Below are positions 7,604 through 16,499 of a stretch of DNA of 64,000 nt, in pieces. The DNA is from Hamadaea tsunoensis DSM 44101 (GTDB taxonomy: Bacteria > Actinomycetota > Actinomycetes > Mycobacteriales > Micromonosporaceae). The first letter of the stretch is position 1; the number at the start of each line of letters is the position of its first letter. The notes under the pieces are model-generated. The model was not told the origin of the DNA, ran no database searches, and saw nothing but the letters and a program-made list of their open reading frames with translations. The translations under genes and the position numbers were made by a program. The stretch spans positions 208,927-272,926 of the forward strand of contig NZ_AUAX01000018.1 of assembly GCF_000428945.1 (NCBI RefSeq), given 5' to 3'.

Positions 7604-7936
7604 TCAGTGGTACGGGCAGCTGGTGGCGTTGCTGGAGTTGCCCAGGTCCTGGGCGAGGATGCCGAGCGGGACGTAGCCGGCGATGCCCGGATTGCCGCGT
7701 ACGTAGCCGAGGCTCCAGTTGCCGCTGGTCGAGTAGTGGTGCCAGACGTCGTAGTAGGACACCCAGCCCACCCGGGTGGAGTTCACCGACGCGCTGGAGT
7801 AGACGTCGTGCCCCTGGCTGACACAGAAGTTGGTGCCCACCTGCGCGCTGGCCGGCGAGGCGGCGACGGTCGCGGCGATGGCCGCCGCCACCACCGCGAC
7901 CCCGGCCCGGCGCAGCAGGCCCTTCGGTACGCTCAT
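7604..7936 (-). CDS. Small secreted SH3-like protein
   Basis: I place the start at ATG 7936 (MSVPKGLLRRAG) because a GAAGGAAGAG ribosome site precedes it. An upstream in-frame GTG at 7951 would itself be part of that site. The signal peptide runs to about ASPASA. The mature part of about 75 residues contains FCVSQGHDVYSSASVNSTRVGWVSYYDVW and GYVRGNPGIAGYVPLGIL, in separate strands typical of an SH3b barrel. Two cysteines (FCV near the mature N-terminus and TSCPYH at the end) could join the termini. First gene of a three-gene secreted cluster running toward 6932. Confidence 0.75.
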   Translation of the reverse strand: MSVPKGLLRRAGVAVVAAAIAATVAASPASAQVGTNFCVSQGHDVYSSASVNSTRVGWVSYYDVWHHYSTSGNWSLGYVRGNPGIAGYVPLGILAQDLGNSSNATSCPYH

Positions 7937-8060
7937 GCGCTCTTCCTTCACGAGCTGTGGCCCGCCCGGCGGCGAGCCGACTGCGTTGATCGTCGCGCGT
8001 CGATGCCTACCCTGATAGCGTCATTGGGACGGATTAGGACAACGCCGGACGGAGCTGCCT

Positions 8061-10274
8061 GTGGACGACCCCGTACGCGCGCTCGGCCGCCGCCTCGACG
8101 CCGCCCGCCGGCGCCGGGGCTGGACGTTCCGGGAGTTCGCCCGGCACACGGGGCTGTCCAAGAGCACGCTGCAGTACCTGGTCCGGACGCGGCGGACGGC
8201 GCCGGAGTATCACGAGCTGACGGCGCTGGTGGGCAAGCTCGGGGAGCCCTGGACCGACGAGTGGGAGCAGCTGTGGCAGCGGGCGGCCAACGGCCCGGAC
8301 GGCACCGGTCCCCGCCCGGCGCAGCTGCCGGCCGAACCGACGGCGTTCACCGGCCGCCGAAGCGAACTCGCCGACCTCGACCGGTACGCCGCGGCCGGCC
8401 GGCTGACCGTCCTGTGCGGGACGGCCGGGGTGGGCAAGACCGCGCTCGCGCTGCGCTGGGCGCACACGGTCCGGACGGCGTACCCCGACGGGCAGCTCTA
8501 CGTGAACCTGCGCGGCTACGATCCCGGCCGCCCCGTGACCGCCGCCGACGCCCTCGGCGGCTTCCTGCGGTCGCTCGGCGTCGACGGCCGCTCCCTGCCG
8601 CCCGGTGCCGACGAGCGGGCCGCCCTGCTGCGTACGCTGCTGGCCGGCAAGCGGCTGCTCCTCCTGCTCGACAACGCCTCCACAGTGGAGCAGGTCCGGC
8701 CGCTGCTGCCCGGCGCCGGCGCCTGCTTCGTCCTCGTCACCAGCCGCGACGAGCTGCCGGGCCTCGCCGCCCGCGACGGTGCGGCCCGGGTCGAGGTGGC
8801 CCCGTTCGCCACCGACACGGCGACCACGCTGCTGCGCCTGCTCATCGGCCCCCGGGTCGCCGCCGACCCGGCCGCGGCCGCCGCGCTCGCCGCGCAGTGC
8901 GCCGGCCTGCCCCTCGCCCTGCGGGTCGCCGCGGAACTCGCCGCCGGCCGCCCCGCGGCGCCGCTGGCCGACCTGGTCGCCGAGCTCGCCGACGAGCGCT
9001 GCCGGCTCGACCTGCTCGACGCTGGCGGCGATCCGCACAGTGTCGTGCGCGGCGTGCTCTCCTGGTCCTACCGCGGGCTGCCCGTCGAGACCGCGCGGGC
9101 CTTCCGGCGCCTCGGCCTGCATCCCGGCCGCACGTTCGGCGCCGGGGCGGCCGTCACCCTGACCGGTTCGCGCGCGCTCCTCGACGATCTCGTCCGCGCG
9201 CACCTCGTGTACCGCTCCGGTCCCACTCGCTACGGGCTGCACGACCTCCTGCGCGCGTACGCGGCGGAGCTGACCCGAACCGTCGACTCGGGACGGATCC
9301 GGCGGGCGGGCGTACGCCGCATCCTCGACTACTACCTGCACAGCGCGTACGCGGCGAACGTGGCCCTGGAACCCAACCGGCTGCCGATCAGCCTGCCGCG
9401 GGCAGCCCGGTCCGTCCGTCCGCGCTCGTTCGCCACCGCCCCCGACGCGCTGGCCTGGTTCGCCGCCGAGCACGACAACTTGATGGCGGCCGTCGACACC
9501 GCGCGTACCGGCGGGTTCGACGAGCACACGTGGCGGCTGGCCTGGACGCTGATGACCTACTTCGAGCGCCGGGGGCACTGGCGCGCGTACGCGGCCACGC
9601 ACCAGGTCGGGCTGGCGGCGGCCGTCCGGCTCGGGGACACCCCCGGACAGGCCCACGCGCACCGCTGCCTCGCCCGCGCGTACGCCCGGCTGGAACGGCT
9701 CGACGACGCCGAGAAGCATTCGCGCCAGGCCCTCGAACTCTACGAACTCCTCGGTGACGAGCGGGGGTGCGCGCGTACGCTGCTGAATCTGAGCGGGCTG
9801 GCGGGGCGCCGCGGGCGGCACGCGGAGGCGATGACCGACGACCGCCGGGCGCTGGAGCTGTTCCGCGCGGCCGGGGACCGGCACGGGGAAGCCTTGGCGC
9901 TCAACCAGATCAGCTGCGATCACAGCGCGCTGGGCGAGCATGCCGCGGCGCTGGAGCACGGGCGGCTGGCGCTGGAGCGCTTCGCCGAGTTCGCCGACGA
10001 GCCGGGGCAGGCCGCCGCGTGGGACACGCTGGGCGTGGCCCACCACGCCCGGGCCGCGTACGCCGATGCGGCCGCCTGCTACGCCCGTGCGCTCGCCCTG
10101 TTCCGCGGCCTGGGCGACCGCGGTGCCGAGGCCGACACGCTGACCAATCTCGGCGACACGCACGCGGCCGCGGGGGAGCGGGGTCAGGCGAGGCTGGCCT
10201 GGCGTGACGCTCTGGGCATCTACGAGGCCACCGGCCACGCGCGGGCCGCCGACCTGCAGGCGCGCCTCGCCTGA
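8061..10274 (+). CDS. HTH-NB-ARC-TPR (STAND) transcriptional regulator
   Basis: 737 residues from GTG 8061. Residues 1-60 are an XRE-like HTH (WTFREFARHTGLSKSTLQYL). An NB-ARC ATPase follows: Walker A GTAGVGKT at 120-127, Walker B LLLLLDN at about 199-205, GLPLALR near the end of the ATPase domain and an LSWSYRGL winged-helix segment. From about residue 470 to the end there are tetratricopeptide-type helix pairs (ALELYELLGDERG, GEALALNQISCDHSALGEH). This is the AfsR-like architecture without a SARP domain. Such proteins are switch-like ATPases in which nucleotide binding controls oligomerisation and promoter binding. It is transcribed away from the secreted-protein cluster. The signal and targets are unknown. 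Confidence 0.85.
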   Translation: MDDPVRALGRRLDAARRRRGWTFREFARHTGLSKSTLQYLVRTRRTAPEYHELTALVGKLGEPWTDEWEQLWQRAANGPDGTGPRPAQLPAEPTAFTGRRSELADLDRYAAAGRLTVLCGTAGVGKTALALRWAHTVRTAYPDGQLYVNLRGYDPGRPVTAADALGGFLRSLGVDGRSLPPGADERAALLRTLLAGKRLLLLLDNASTVEQVRPLLPGAGACFVLVTSRDELPGLAARDGAARVEVAPFATDTATTLLRLLIGPRVAADPAAAAALAAQCAGLPLALRVAAELAAGRPAAPLADLVAELADERCRLDLLDAGGDPHSVVRGVLSWSYRGLPVETARAFRRLGLHPGRTFGAGAAVTLTGSRALLDDLVRAHLVYRSGPTRYGLHDLLRAYAAELTRTVDSGRIRRAGVRRILDYYLHSAYAANVALEPNRLPISLPRAARSVRPRSFATAPDALAWFAAEHDNLMAAVDTARTGGFDEHTWRLAWTLMTYFERRGHWRAYAATHQVGLAAAVRLGDTPGQAHAHRCLARAYARLERLDDAEKHSRQALELYELLGDERGCARTLLNLSGLAGRRGRHAEAMTDDRRALELFRAAGDRHGEALALNQISCDHSALGEHAAALEHGRLALERFAEFADEPGQAAAWDTLGVAHHARAAYADAAACYARALALFRGLGDRGAEADTLTNLGDTHAAAGERGQARLAWRDALGIYEATGHARAADLQARLA

Positions 10275-10355
10275 GCTAATTCCGGCATCTGCCGCATATG
10301 CCGCGCCCGGCCAGGCAGAATGCGGTCAGAGGTACGCGACGCGAAGGAGTACCCG

Positions 10356-10904
10356 GTGGCCTTCCCGGACGACCAGCTCACAGCCGACGAGCACGTCATC
10401 CTGCACCTGCGGCCGCACTGGAAGGTGCTGTTCGGCCGGGTGCTGCTGGCCGTGCTGGCGATGGTGCTCGTGCTAGCCGTCGCGCTCTGGATCGGCAACC
10501 AGTACGTCGTCGGCATCGGCGCCATCCTCGCGGTGCTGGCGGTGGTCTGGCTCGCGGTCTGGCCCTGGGTGGACTGGCGCAGCACGCACTACGTGTTCAC
10601 CAACGAGCGCGTGATGCTGCGTTCCGGTGTCGTACGCCGAGACCGCCGCGACATCCCGCTCAACCGGATCAACGACCACTCGACGAGCCAGACCGTGCTG
10701 GACCGGATGCTCGGCTGCGGCACGATGGTCATCGAGTCGGCGGGCGAGCGGGGGCAGTCGGTCCTGCGGGCGCTGCCCGACATCGACAAGGTGCAGAACG
10801 AGCTCAACGAGATCATCGACCAGGCGGTCGCGGGACCGCCGCAGCGACGTATCGACGCGCCGCCCGCGCCTGAGGGCAGCCCCGCGGCCCATCCCCAGCA
10901 GTAG
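10356..10904 (+). CDS. PH-domain (bPH2/DUF304-type) membrane protein
   Basis: 182 residues. GTG 10356 is the best start: GAAGGAG lies seven bases upstream, whereas the more upstream ATG lacks a site. After a short N-terminus (FPDDQLTADEHVILHLRPHW) two hydrophobic helices follow: VLLAVLAMVLVLAVALWIG and IGAILAVLAVVWLAVW. Then comes a bacterial PH fold: HYVFTNERVMLRSGVVRRDRRDIPLNRIND and IESAGERGQ. Strand HYVFTNERV and the RIND-type turn are typical of bPH2 proteins (YdbS/YdbT-like). The tail is proline-rich and disordered. It is a membrane-associated protein of unknown role, often a single-gene unit in actinobacteria. Confidence 0.82.
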   Translation: MAFPDDQLTADEHVILHLRPHWKVLFGRVLLAVLAMVLVLAVALWIGNQYVVGIGAILAVLAVVWLAVWPWVDWRSTHYVFTNERVMLRSGVVRRDRRDIPLNRINDHSTSQTVLDRMLGCGTMVIESAGERGQSVLRALPDIDKVQNELNEIIDQAVAGPPQRRIDAPPAPEGSPAAHPQQ

Positions 10905-10989
10905 GGTCAATCCCCAGCAGCTGTCAGCCGCCGCCGCGTTCTGTCGGTGGCCGGTGGCATGATCCCCGCGACCACGGGGAGATGATCAC

Positions 10990-12999
10990 ATGCTGGCAGT
11001 GGTGTCCGCCGACGCCGACCGGGCGGAGAACGCCGCGCTCACGGCCGCCCGTCTCGGGCTCGATGCGGACGGCCTGCGCGGGCAATGGTCCGATGAGGAC
11101 TTCCGGGCCGTGCTGCTGTGGGCCCACCGGCAACTGGTCACCGGCGAGCACCTCGGCCGGACCTGGTGCGAGCGGTTCGTCCGGGAGGTCGCCGCCCGGC
11201 CGCAGCCGGCCTGGAACCTGGCACAGGTCGAGTGGATGCTCGACGCCGCCGCGTTCACCCGGCTGCCCTGGGGATTGGCGTACCTGGCCCCGGTGGCGGC
11301 GGCCGATGCGCTGGACGGGTTCGACGCCGGCGCGGTCTCGCAACGCCTGTCCTGGATCGCCGACCGCCTCGGCGCGCGGCCGACCGAGCCGCCGGACGCG
11401 GACGGCCCGGCGTTGCGGCAGCGTATCGCGGACTTTCTCGACCGGGCCGGCCCGTCGCTGGATCCGTTGTGGCGCAGCCTGCTCAGCCCTGTCCCGGCCG
11501 AGGCCGCCGCCGAGACCGGCCGACTGACGGAGATCATGTCGGCGGACGGCGTACCGGAGGTGGTGCAGCACTGCCTCGGGCAGGTCAAGGTCGAACCGAC
11601 CCGCGCGCGGACGGCCAGGGCCCGCGCGCTCATGGCCGCCGCGCCCCGGTCCGGCGAGGCGAAGCGGGCGGTGCTGGAGCTGTTCTGCGCGGCCGGCGCG
11701 CGCGGCGACCGCTCGGACCTGCCCGAGGACACCGAGACGGCACTGCGCGGGCTGGTGTGGCTGCCGGCGGACGACACCGACGAGGCTGCCGACGAGGAGG
11801 ACACCGAACTCCTCGCCCGGGTGGCGGTCGCCGCCGCGTCGACACCCGCGGGGCTGCCGGGCTACCCGCGCGCGCCGAGGCTCGCCGCCTCCGCCGTGAC
11901 CGCGCTCGGCCGTCGCCGCCCGGAGGTCGCGCTGCGGACGCTGGCCCGGCTGGCGTCGAGCGTACGCAACAAGGCGCTGGCGAACCGCGTCCAGGCGGCT
12001 CTGGCCACGGCGGCGGAGGCCCGGGGCTGGGCGCCGGCGGAGGTCATGGAGCTCGCCGTCGACGACCACGGCCTCGATGCCGACGGGCGGCTCGTCACGG
12101 CCGTCGGGGCGTACGAGGTGGTCGTCGAGGTCACCGCGGACAAGGCCCGCCTGTTCGTCCGCCGGGGCGGCCGGGCGCTGACCGGCGTACCCGAGGCGGT
12201 CAAGGACGAGATCGGGCCGCTGCGGGCGGCGGTGAAGGAGATCGGCAAGACGCTCGCCGCGCAGCGGCAGCGGATCGACGGGCTGTTCTCGGCCGGCCGA
12301 ACCTGGGCGTGGGCGGACTGGCAGCAGCGCTACCTGGACCACCCGGTCACCGCGGTGTTCGGCCGGACGCTGCTCTGGCGGACGGAAGGCGGCGTGGTCG
12401 GCCTGCCGGAGCGCGACCCCGACGGCTGGGTCCTGTGTGGACTGGACGGTGAGCGGGCGCGCGGCGAGCGGGTTTCCCTGTGGCATCCGCTGCACGCCAC
12501 GCCGGCGGAGGTCGGCCGCTGGCGTGACCGGATCGACCGCCAGCCGGTCCGGCAGGTGTACCGCGAGATCTACCGGCTCACCCCGGCCGAGGAACAGACG
12601 GCCACCCATTCGCACCGGTTCGCCGCGCACATCCTGCGCTACCGGCAGGCCAACGCCCTGATGCGCGTACGCGGCTGGGACGCGCCCTATCTCGGCGCCT
12701 GGGACGGCGGCGGGCACAGCACGGCGGTCAAGGAGTTCCGTGACGGAACCTGGCGGGCCGCGTTCTTCCACGACCTCGTCGACAACGGGGACCGGTTCGA
12801 CTGGGAGGCCCGCCTCTGCACCACCGGCCAGGTACGCTTCGCGCGCCGGGAGGCGGGCGTCTGGACCGCCGCCCCGCTGGCCGAGGTGCCGGCCGAGGTG
12901 TTCAGCGAGGCGATGCGCGACGTCGACCTGTTCATTGGGGGTTCCTCGATCGCTGCGGCCCATCCGTCACCCGCGAGCGCCGAATCTCCACTACCGTAG
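10990..12999 (+). CDS. DUF4132 domain protein, apparently shortened at the C-terminus
   Basis: 669 residues from ATG 10990, behind GGGGAGATG-type purines. The N-terminal two thirds is alpha-helical and repeat-like. The DUF4132 core is at about residues 480-650: LWHPLHATPAEVGRWRDRI, QPVRQVYREIYRLTPAE, HSHRFAAHILRYRQ and VPAEVFSEAMRDVDLF. Full-length family members (MolR/YehI-like) normally continue for more than 100 residues after the DVDLFVGVxSIG segment, ending with a conserved hydrophobic tail. Here the frame turns into a low-complexity tail (AAAHPSPASAESPLP) and stops 4 bp before the dipeptidase start. That suggests a deletion or divergence at the 3' end (inference). Function is unknown in the family; WGR/DUF4132 proteins are linked to stress or metal metabolism only loosely. 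Confidence 0.78.
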   Translation: MLAVVSADADRAENAALTAARLGLDADGLRGQWSDEDFRAVLLWAHRQLVTGEHLGRTWCERFVREVAARPQPAWNLAQVEWMLDAAAFTRLPWGLAYLAPVAAADALDGFDAGAVSQRLSWIADRLGARPTEPPDADGPALRQRIADFLDRAGPSLDPLWRSLLSPVPAEAAAETGRLTEIMSADGVPEVVQHCLGQVKVEPTRARTARARALMAAAPRSGEAKRAVLELFCAAGARGDRSDLPEDTETALRGLVWLPADDTDEAADEEDTELLARVAVAAASTPAGLPGYPRAPRLAASAVTALGRRRPEVALRTLARLASSVRNKALANRVQAALATAAEARGWAPAEVMELAVDDHGLDADGRLVTAVGAYEVVVEVTADKARLFVRRGGRALTGVPEAVKDEIGPLRAAVKEIGKTLAAQRQRIDGLFSAGRTWAWADWQQRYLDHPVTAVFGRTLLWRTEGGVVGLPERDPDGWVLCGLDGERARGERVSLWHPLHATPAEVGRWRDRIDRQPVRQVYREIYRLTPAEEQTATHSHRFAAHILRYRQANALMRVRGWDAPYLGAWDGGGHSTAVKEFRDGTWRAAFFHDLVDNGDRFDWEARLCTTGQVRFARREAGVWTAAPLAEVPAEVFSEAMRDVDLFIGGSSIAAAHPSPASAESPLP

Positions 13000-13003
13000 G
13001 GCG

Positions 13004-14134
13004 ATGATCACTGGGCGCATCGAGGCGCTGCTGCGGGACACGCCGGTCGTCGACGGGCACAACGACCTGCCCTGGGCCCACCGAGTACGCGCGCGCTACG
13101 ACTTCGACGCGCTCGACATCGGCCGGGACACGACTGGGGCGGGGCTGCACACCGACCTCCCGCGGCTGCGGCTCGGCGGGGTCGGCGGCCAGTTCTGGTC
13201 CGCGTTCGTGCCGTGCGGCCTGCCGAAGCACGAGGCGGTGACGGCGACGCTGGAGCAGATCGACGCCGTGCACCGGATGGCCGCCCGGTACGCCGACGAC
13301 CTGGTCCTCGTCGCGTCCGCCGCGCAGATGGAGGACGCCCGGGCGGCGGGGCGGATCGCCAGCCTGATCGGGATCGAGGGCGGCCACTCCATCGCCGGTT
13401 CGCTGGGCGTCCTGCGGATGATGTACGCCCTCGGCGTCCGTTACATGACCCTGACCCACGTGAAGAACACGGAGTGGGCCGACAGCGCCACGGACGTGCC
13501 GGGCGTCGGCGGGCTGTCGGACTTCGGGCGCGAGGTGGTCCGCGAGTGCAACCGGCTCGGGATGATGGCGGACCTGTCGCACGTCGCCGACACCACGATG
13601 CACGCGACGCTCGACGTCTCCGCGGCGCCCGCCTTCTTCTCGCACTCCTCGGCCCGCGCGCTGTGCGGCCACGAGCGCAACGTCCCCGACGACGTCCTGC
13701 GGCGCGTACGCGACACCCGCGGCATCGTGATGGTGACGTTCGTCCCGGGCTTCCTCACCGAGGAATGTCGTGTGTGGATGGACGAGATGATGGCCGTCTC
13801 GCAGGCGACGGCGCAACGGTTCGCCGAGGACAGCCCGGAGTACCTCGAAGCCGAGACGGCCTGGCTGCGGGCGAACCCCCGGCCGCCGTGCACGGTCGCC
13901 GACGCGGCCGACCACGTCGAGCACGTACGCGAGATCGCCGGCCTCGACTGCGTCGGCCTGGGCGGCGACTTCGACGGAGTGGTCGCCCTGCCGGACGGCC
14001 TGTCCTCGGTCGCCGGCTATCCGCGGCTGCTCGAAGAGCTGTCCTCGCGAGGCTGGTCCGACGCCGATCTGGGCAAGCTGACCTGGCACAACGCGGTACG
14101 CGTACTCCGGGAGACCGAGGCGGTGGCCGGCTAG
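13004..14134 (+). CDS. Membrane (renal) dipeptidase family M19 peptidase
   Basis: 376 residues from ATG 13004. The family motifs appear in order: VVDGHNDLPW (HxD zinc ligands), LIGIEGGHS (bridging Glu), YMTLTHVKNTEWADSATD, MMADLSHVAD, FFSHSSARALCGHERNVPDD and GLGGDFDGV. Together these give the complete binuclear zinc site of dehydropeptidase-I. No signal peptide is present, so it is cytoplasmic, where family members cleave dipeptides including some with D-amino acids. Length is normal. It begins 4 bp after the DUF4132 gene, and its stop overlaps the converging hydrolase gene by four bases. Confidence 0.92.
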   Translation: MITGRIEALLRDTPVVDGHNDLPWAHRVRARYDFDALDIGRDTTGAGLHTDLPRLRLGGVGGQFWSAFVPCGLPKHEAVTATLEQIDAVHRMAARYADDLVLVASAAQMEDARAAGRIASLIGIEGGHSIAGSLGVLRMMYALGVRYMTLTHVKNTEWADSATDVPGVGGLSDFGREVVRECNRLGMMADLSHVADTTMHATLDVSAAPAFFSHSSARALCGHERNVPDDVLRRVRDTRGIVMVTFVPGFLTEECRVWMDEMMAVSQATAQRFAEDSPEYLEAETAWLRANPRPPCTVADAADHVEHVREIAGLDCVGLGGDFDGVVALPDGLSSVAGYPRLLEELSSRGWSDADLGKLTWHNAVRVLRETEAVAG

Positions 14135-14934
14135 GGCAGCTCGGCCACGAAGCCGGCCAGGTCGGCGGCCATCTGTCCGGGCTGCTCCCACAGGACCAGG
14201 TGGCCGGTGTCCGCGTAGGCGACCAGGCGGGCTCCGGGGATCGCGGCGGCCAGCTTTTCATGGTCGGCGGCGGGCAGCACCTCGTCCCGGTCGCCCCGGA
14301 GGATCAACGCCGGCGCCGTGATCGGGCCGGTCTCCGTCGGCGGGACCGCCTCGGACAAGCCGGCCAGGGACGCCCGCCAGACCTCCGCCGGCATCACGGC
14401 GCCGTCCTCGACCCGGTCCTCGACGTACCAGTCGGGCACCTTCTGGTAGCGGGGGAACCAGTCCAGGCACGCGCGTACCCAGGCGGGGTCGACGGGATCG
14501 GTCAGCCGGTCCAGCTCGTCGGCGAAGGGCGCCCGGCCCCGCAGGCTGCGCGGCGTACCGGCAAGGACGAGCCCGCGTACGCGTTCCGGACTGCGTACCG
14601 CCACGAGCTGGGCGACGTAGCCGCCGCTGGAGGAGCCGACGAGCACGGCCGGCGGAAGGTTCAACGCCTCCAGGAACGCTTCGACGTCCTCGGCGAGGTC
14701 CGCCAGGGCGTAGCCGGCCGGGGGCTTGTCCGCCGCCCCGTGGCCGCGCTGGTCCATCGCCACGACGTGCCACGCCGGCGGCAGCAGCGGCAGCAGCCGG
14801 TCGAAGCTGCGGGCCGATTCGCCCCACGCGTGCAGCAGCACGACCGGCACCCCGAAGCGGTCGCCCTGGGCGACGGCGGAGACGGTCACGCCCGTACGCA
14901 GACGGACCGCGTATCGGTGCAGGTCAGGGGCCAT
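14131..14934 (-). CDS. Alpha/beta-hydrolase
   Basis: 267 residues from ATG 14934. The fold markers are VVLLHAWGES (oxyanion HxxG-like loop), the nucleophile elbow GSSSGGY, LILRGDRDEVLP (acid) and DTGHLVLWEQP (catalytic His). These form a complete Ser-Asp-His triad, most like the haloperoxidase/epoxide-hydrolase-like esterases. The protein is cytoplasmic. Its 3' end overlaps the converging dipeptidase by four bases (14131-14134). No substrate can be assigned. Confidence 0.87.
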   Translation of the reverse strand: MAPDLHRYAVRLRTGVTVSAVAQGDRFGVPVVLLHAWGESARSFDRLLPLLPPAWHVVAMDQRGHGAADKPPAGYALADLAEDVEAFLEALNLPPAVLVGSSSGGYVAQLVAVRSPERVRGLVLAGTPRSLRGRAPFADELDRLTDPVDPAWVRACLDWFPRYQKVPDWYVEDRVEDGAVMPAEVWRASLAGLSEAVPPTETGPITAPALILRGDRDEVLPAADHEKLAAAIPGARLVAYADTGHLVLWEQPGQMAADLAGFVAELP

Positions 14935-15054
14935 CCACCGATGGTAGGCCGGTACGGCGTCAGGCGTCGGGGTACGCCCGGACGCCCGATCCGCGCGACC
15001 AGGCCCTGAGCCGCTCGGACAGTGATCGGGCAGAAGAACCGGAGTGAGCGGTGT

Positions 15055-15104
15055 GGCCGGTCCGACCCGGCGCCATGGCGGGCGCGCGCAGAGCCGGACC
15101 GGCC
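15055..15104. terminator. Inverted repeat downstream of a small secreted-protein gene
   Basis: Arms GGCCGGTCCG (15055-15064) and CGGACCGGCC (15095-15104) pair perfectly across a 30-base GC-rich loop, just after the stop of the gene ending at 15112. There is no U tract. It is a possible actinobacterial stem-type terminator. Confidence 0.35.
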
Positions 15105-15111
15105 GGTCATC

Positions 15112-15513
15112 TCAGCCGGTGATGGTCTGCGAGCTGGTCTGCGCGCCGGCGATGAAGGCGTCGGTCCGGTACGTCTGCCCGGCGATCCGCCCGGTGCTGC
15201 ACGAGAAGTACAGGTAGTACGTGCTGTACGAGTTGGTCGAGGAGTTGCAGGTGTACGCGGAGCCGCCGACCACGCGGTTGATCCACTGCGAGATGGTCGA
15301 GCTGCCGCCGCCGGTCCACTGGACGTAGTGCTCGAAGAGGATGGTGGCCGGCATCTTGGTGACACAGGCCTGGTGGCGGAACTGACCGACGTTGACCCAT
15401 GCCGTGCAGTACTGCGGCGCACCGAGGTCGGCGTGCGCCACCTCCTGTACGCCGGCCGTCATCGTGACCAGGGCCACGACGACCAGTGCTAGCCGCTTTG
15501 CGTGACGAAGCAT
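15112..15513 (-). CDS. Small secreted protein of unknown function
   Basis: 133 residues from ATG 15513 behind GGGAG. The signal peptide is basic (MLRHAKR) followed by LALVVVALVTMTAG, with cleavage near AHA. The mature region of about 105 residues has four cysteines (QYCTAW, HQACVT, YTCNSS, YFSCST) and a Ser/Thr/Tyr-rich beta pattern (STNSYSTYYLYFSCSTG). It is probably a disulfide-stabilised exoprotein. I do not recognise the family. It stands alone, with 264 bp of promoter region upstream. Confidence 0.72.
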   Translation of the reverse strand: MLRHAKRLALVVVALVTMTAGVQEVAHADLGAPQYCTAWVNVGQFRHQACVTKMPATILFEHYVQWTGGGSSTISQWINRVVGGSAYTCNSSTNSYSTYYLYFSCSTGRIAGQTYRTDAFIAGAQTSSQTITG

Positions 15514-15777
15514 GGCATCTCCCGTTGTTGGGTCGAGGGCGCTGTACGCCGTGCGGCCGCGGGTGAGAGGTCGCTGATGAGCAGGTGGCGCCGGGGCGCC
15601 CGTTGTGAGGGTGAAGACATTGAGCCATGCGGATTATTGATCATCAATGACATTCGTTCGAGGCCGAAAAACCCTGGTGGAGGCGGGTACGCAGGGCGGT
15701 GTGGTGTGGCCTGAATCGTGTCGGCTGAGACGGCCGCGGGGCATTCCAGCGATAGTCCCGATACTTCCCGAAGCGCG
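15514..15777. other. Intergenic region upstream of the small secreted-protein gene
   Basis: 264 bp with no gene. It contains an AT-rich spot with a 13-bp palindrome, ATTGAT-C-ATCAAT (15636-15648), in otherwise GC-rich DNA. This is a possible regulator site for the gene starting at 15513. Confidence 0.35.
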
Positions 15778-16434
15778 TCAGGTGGCGGGATATGGCCGGG
15801 GGCGGGGGAAGGCGCCGGCGAACCGCCGAACGGCGTCCTCGTCTCCCTCGACCAGTAGCGGCTCCTCGATCGGCTGTCCGCCGAAGACCACCGCGCGCAG
15901 GGCGGCGACGCTGCCGGTGATGGTCGCGTCCGGATGCGCCGCCGTTCCCCGGGCCACCTCGAACCGGCCGGGGCGCACCGCCGCGTGGAAGACGTCGCCG
16001 TCCAGCCGGAGCTCGTAGACGCCGGAGAAGTCGGCCGCCGGGGCGAAGGTCGTCCGCAGGGCGAGGATGAACGCGTCGGCGCTCATCGGCGCGTCGGTGG
16101 CGGGCAGCGGGAGCCGGCTGCCGAAGGCCCCGAGCGCGACGAGGACCGGATCGAGCAGCCGCCCCACCTCCGTCAGCTCGTACGCGGTGGCGCTCACCGG
16201 CGGGCCGATCCGTCGCTTGTGGACGATCCCGGACCGCTCCAGTTCGCGGAGTCGTTGCGACAGCACGTTCTGACTCATGCCGGGCAGGCCGCGGCTCAGC
16301 TCGGTGAACCGCTTGGGGCCGAGGAGCAGTTCCCGCACGACGAGCAGCGCCCATCGCTCGCCCACGACGCCGAGGGCCCGCGCCACCCCGCAGGGATCGT
16401 CGAACCCGCGCGGGCCGGCCGTCTCGCTCACCAC
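15778..16434 (-). CDS. HxlR family regulator with C-terminal SCP2-like domain
   Basis: 218 residues from GTG 16434. The N-terminal winged helix is typical HxlR: DPCGVARALGVVGERWALLVVRELLLG, then FTELSRGLPGMSQNVLSQRLRELERSGIV and a wing ending AYELTEVG. Residues about 120-215 form an SCP2/sterol-carrier-like sensor (FSGVYELRLDGDVFHAAV, ATITGSVAALRAVVFGG), a fusion common in actinobacteria that probably binds a hydrophobic ligand. It is divergent from the flavin-binding gene at 16500. The 19-bp palindrome between them is the likely operator, so it probably represses that operon and perhaps itself. Confidence 0.87.
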   Translation of the reverse strand: MVSETAGPRGFDDPCGVARALGVVGERWALLVVRELLLGPKRFTELSRGLPGMSQNVLSQRLRELERSGIVHKRRIGPPVSATAYELTEVGRLLDPVLVALGAFGSRLPLPATDAPMSADAFILALRTTFAPAADFSGVYELRLDGDVFHAAVRPGRFEVARGTAAHPDATITGSVAALRAVVFGGQPIEEPLLVEGDEDAVRRFAGAFPRPRPYPAT

Positions 16435-16475
16435 GGGGACATCATAGGGCCGGACACTTGCGTTCTGGTAGTGGT

Positions 16476-16494
16476 TACTCCTAAGTTAGGAGTA
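16476..16494. promoter_or_regulatory. 19-bp perfect palindrome, probable HxlR operator covering a ribosome site
   Basis: Arms TACTCCTAA (16476-16484) and TTAGGAGTA (16486-16494) flank one G. The right arm contains the AGGAG ribosome-binding sequence of the downstream gene. A bound repressor would therefore sit at the transcript start region, and the symmetric RNA could also hide the ribosome site. Confidence 0.65.
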
Positions 16495-16499
16495 TGACC

